Shown here: in pieces, positions 63,677 to 64,000 of the stretch
Layout of the letters: every line of letters begins with the position of its first letter
How positions within the stretch are numbered: the first letter of the stretch is position 1
Assembly (NCBI RefSeq): GCF_002899675.1
Contig: NZ_PKUU01000001.1
Location: 124,001 to 188,000 of the forward strand
Length of the DNA stretch: 64,000 nucleotides
DNA from: Clostridium sp. chh4-2
GTDB lineage: Bacteria > Bacillota > Clostridia > Lachnospirales > Lachnospiraceae
Reading direction: 5' to 3'
Notes under the pieces: model-generated
Told to the model about the DNA's origin: nothing
The model's database searches: none
What the model saw: only the letters and a program-made list of their open reading frames with translations
Translations under genes and position numbers: made by a program

Positions 63677-64000
63677 TAAAATTCCTCCTGTGATTCCACT
63701 TTCTTTACCTCGATATCCGCCAATTTTTCAAAATACTGTACGATTCCGCCATGGTCGTCCTCCATATGTCCATGAATCTTCAATGTCTGCAAAATCTCAT
63801 ACAGCTGAGCGGTATATGGAATTGGGACATCCAGTTCATGCGCAGTATTCACCACATTTTTAATGTCCTTATGATTAATCCGGATTGGCCCTCCCGGCTT
63901 AAAATTGCGATCCACAATCATCGGAACCTTTGCGTCTAAAACAGCGCTTCCTGCCAGCCCCCCGCGGATCGCTTCATAAACTTTTACTGGATCGGCTCCC
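63676..64000 (-). CDS. NAD(P)-dependent beta-hydroxyacid dehydrogenase, GarR/LtnD-like (C-terminal part)
   Basis: Only the C-terminal 107 residues are in the window; the gene runs off the right edge. It reads GADPVKVYEAIRGGLAGSAV with DRNFKPGGPIRINHKDIKNV, the last containing the family's catalytic lysine segment (HKDIKNV), and ends EVKKVESQEEF. This is the helical C-terminal domain of 3-hydroxyisobutyrate/tartronate semialdehyde reductase relatives, including L-threonate 2-dehydrogenase. Adjacent to a DUF1537 kinase, an LtnD-type role is the best guess. Confidence 0.85.
   Translation of the reverse strand, partial: GADPVKVYEAIRGGLAGSAVLDAKVPMIVDRNFKPGGPIRINHKDIKNVVNTAHELDVPIPYTAQLYEILQTLKIHGHMEDDHGGIVQYFEKLADIEVKKVESQEEF

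Noticed and set aside
1..64000. CRISPR array, prophage or transposase genes
   Set aside because: No regularly spaced repeats with unique spacers, no phage structural or integrase genes and no intact insertion sequence were seen.

Overview
The window looks like a chromosomal segment of an anaerobic low-to-mid GC Bacillota, class Clostridia, most likely Lachnospiraceae. The evidence is the order of housekeeping genes (pta-ackA-DUF177-rpmF, plsX-acpP-rnc-smc-ftsY, ylxM-ffh-rpsP-khpA-rimM-trmD), the PFL/DUF711-ACT pair, many Lachnospiraceae-style lipoproteins and a multi-domain sensor kinase. Nearly all core genes lie on the minus strand.

Layout. 1-3045: the 3' part of the translation/SRP operon (trmD partial, rimM, khpA, rpsP, ffh, ylxM), with its own sigma-70-type promoter. 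3087-15490: accessory block (M20 peptidase, PfkB kinase, two large foldback elements plus small palindromes, PPOX-like protein, a PotABCD-type ABC transporter, a deaminase-type amidohydrolase, a ClC antiporter, threonine ammonia-lyase). 15515-22063: ftsY, smc, rnc, acpP, plsX. 22337-28866: hybrid histidine kinase, a double-headed GntR regulator, a diguanylate cyclase, a half-length MreB-like protein and a decayed surface protein. 28905-39125: a 10-kb amino-sugar island (AraC regulator, nagB, ABC sugar importer, 2-hydroxyacid dehydrogenase, KDPG-type aldolase, AGE epimerase, nagA). It is bounded on one side by intact rpmF and on the other by a roughly 90 % identical copy of the rpmF 3' end and terminator. 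39123-51596: rpmF, DUF177, ackA, pta, tmcAL, a methyltransferase, a phosphatase, DUF711, ACT, MBL, coaE, DUF523, polA. 51670-58017: an anti-sigma-like zinc-finger protein, tRNA-Leu(CAA), a secreted repeat protein, two lipoproteins, a phosphoesterase. 58309-64000: a carbohydrate-acid cluster (GntP permease, sulfatase, FadR-type GntR, DUF1537 kinase, a GarR/LtnD-type dehydrogenase running off the end).

The most striking signal is the pair of inverted foldback elements at 5568-5981 and 6165-6517. Each has a long element-specific outer helix, a conserved internal loop, a 36-bp helix and a conserved two-hairpin apical domain. In the 36-bp helix, 10 base pairs differ between the copies: 7 are full compensatory changes and 3 are G-U/Watson-Crick exchanges, with none disruptive. 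G-U versus A-C asymmetry points to the same RNA strand in both copies (minus for the first, plus for the second). I do not recognise the family and propose it as a structured RNA candidate.

Second in interest is the rpmF-flanked island, which together with the ftsY/ylxM split shows that the usual rpmF-plsX and ftsY-ylxM neighbourhoods have each been opened by accessory DNA. All calls rest on reading the sequence and on family knowledge; no database search was run.
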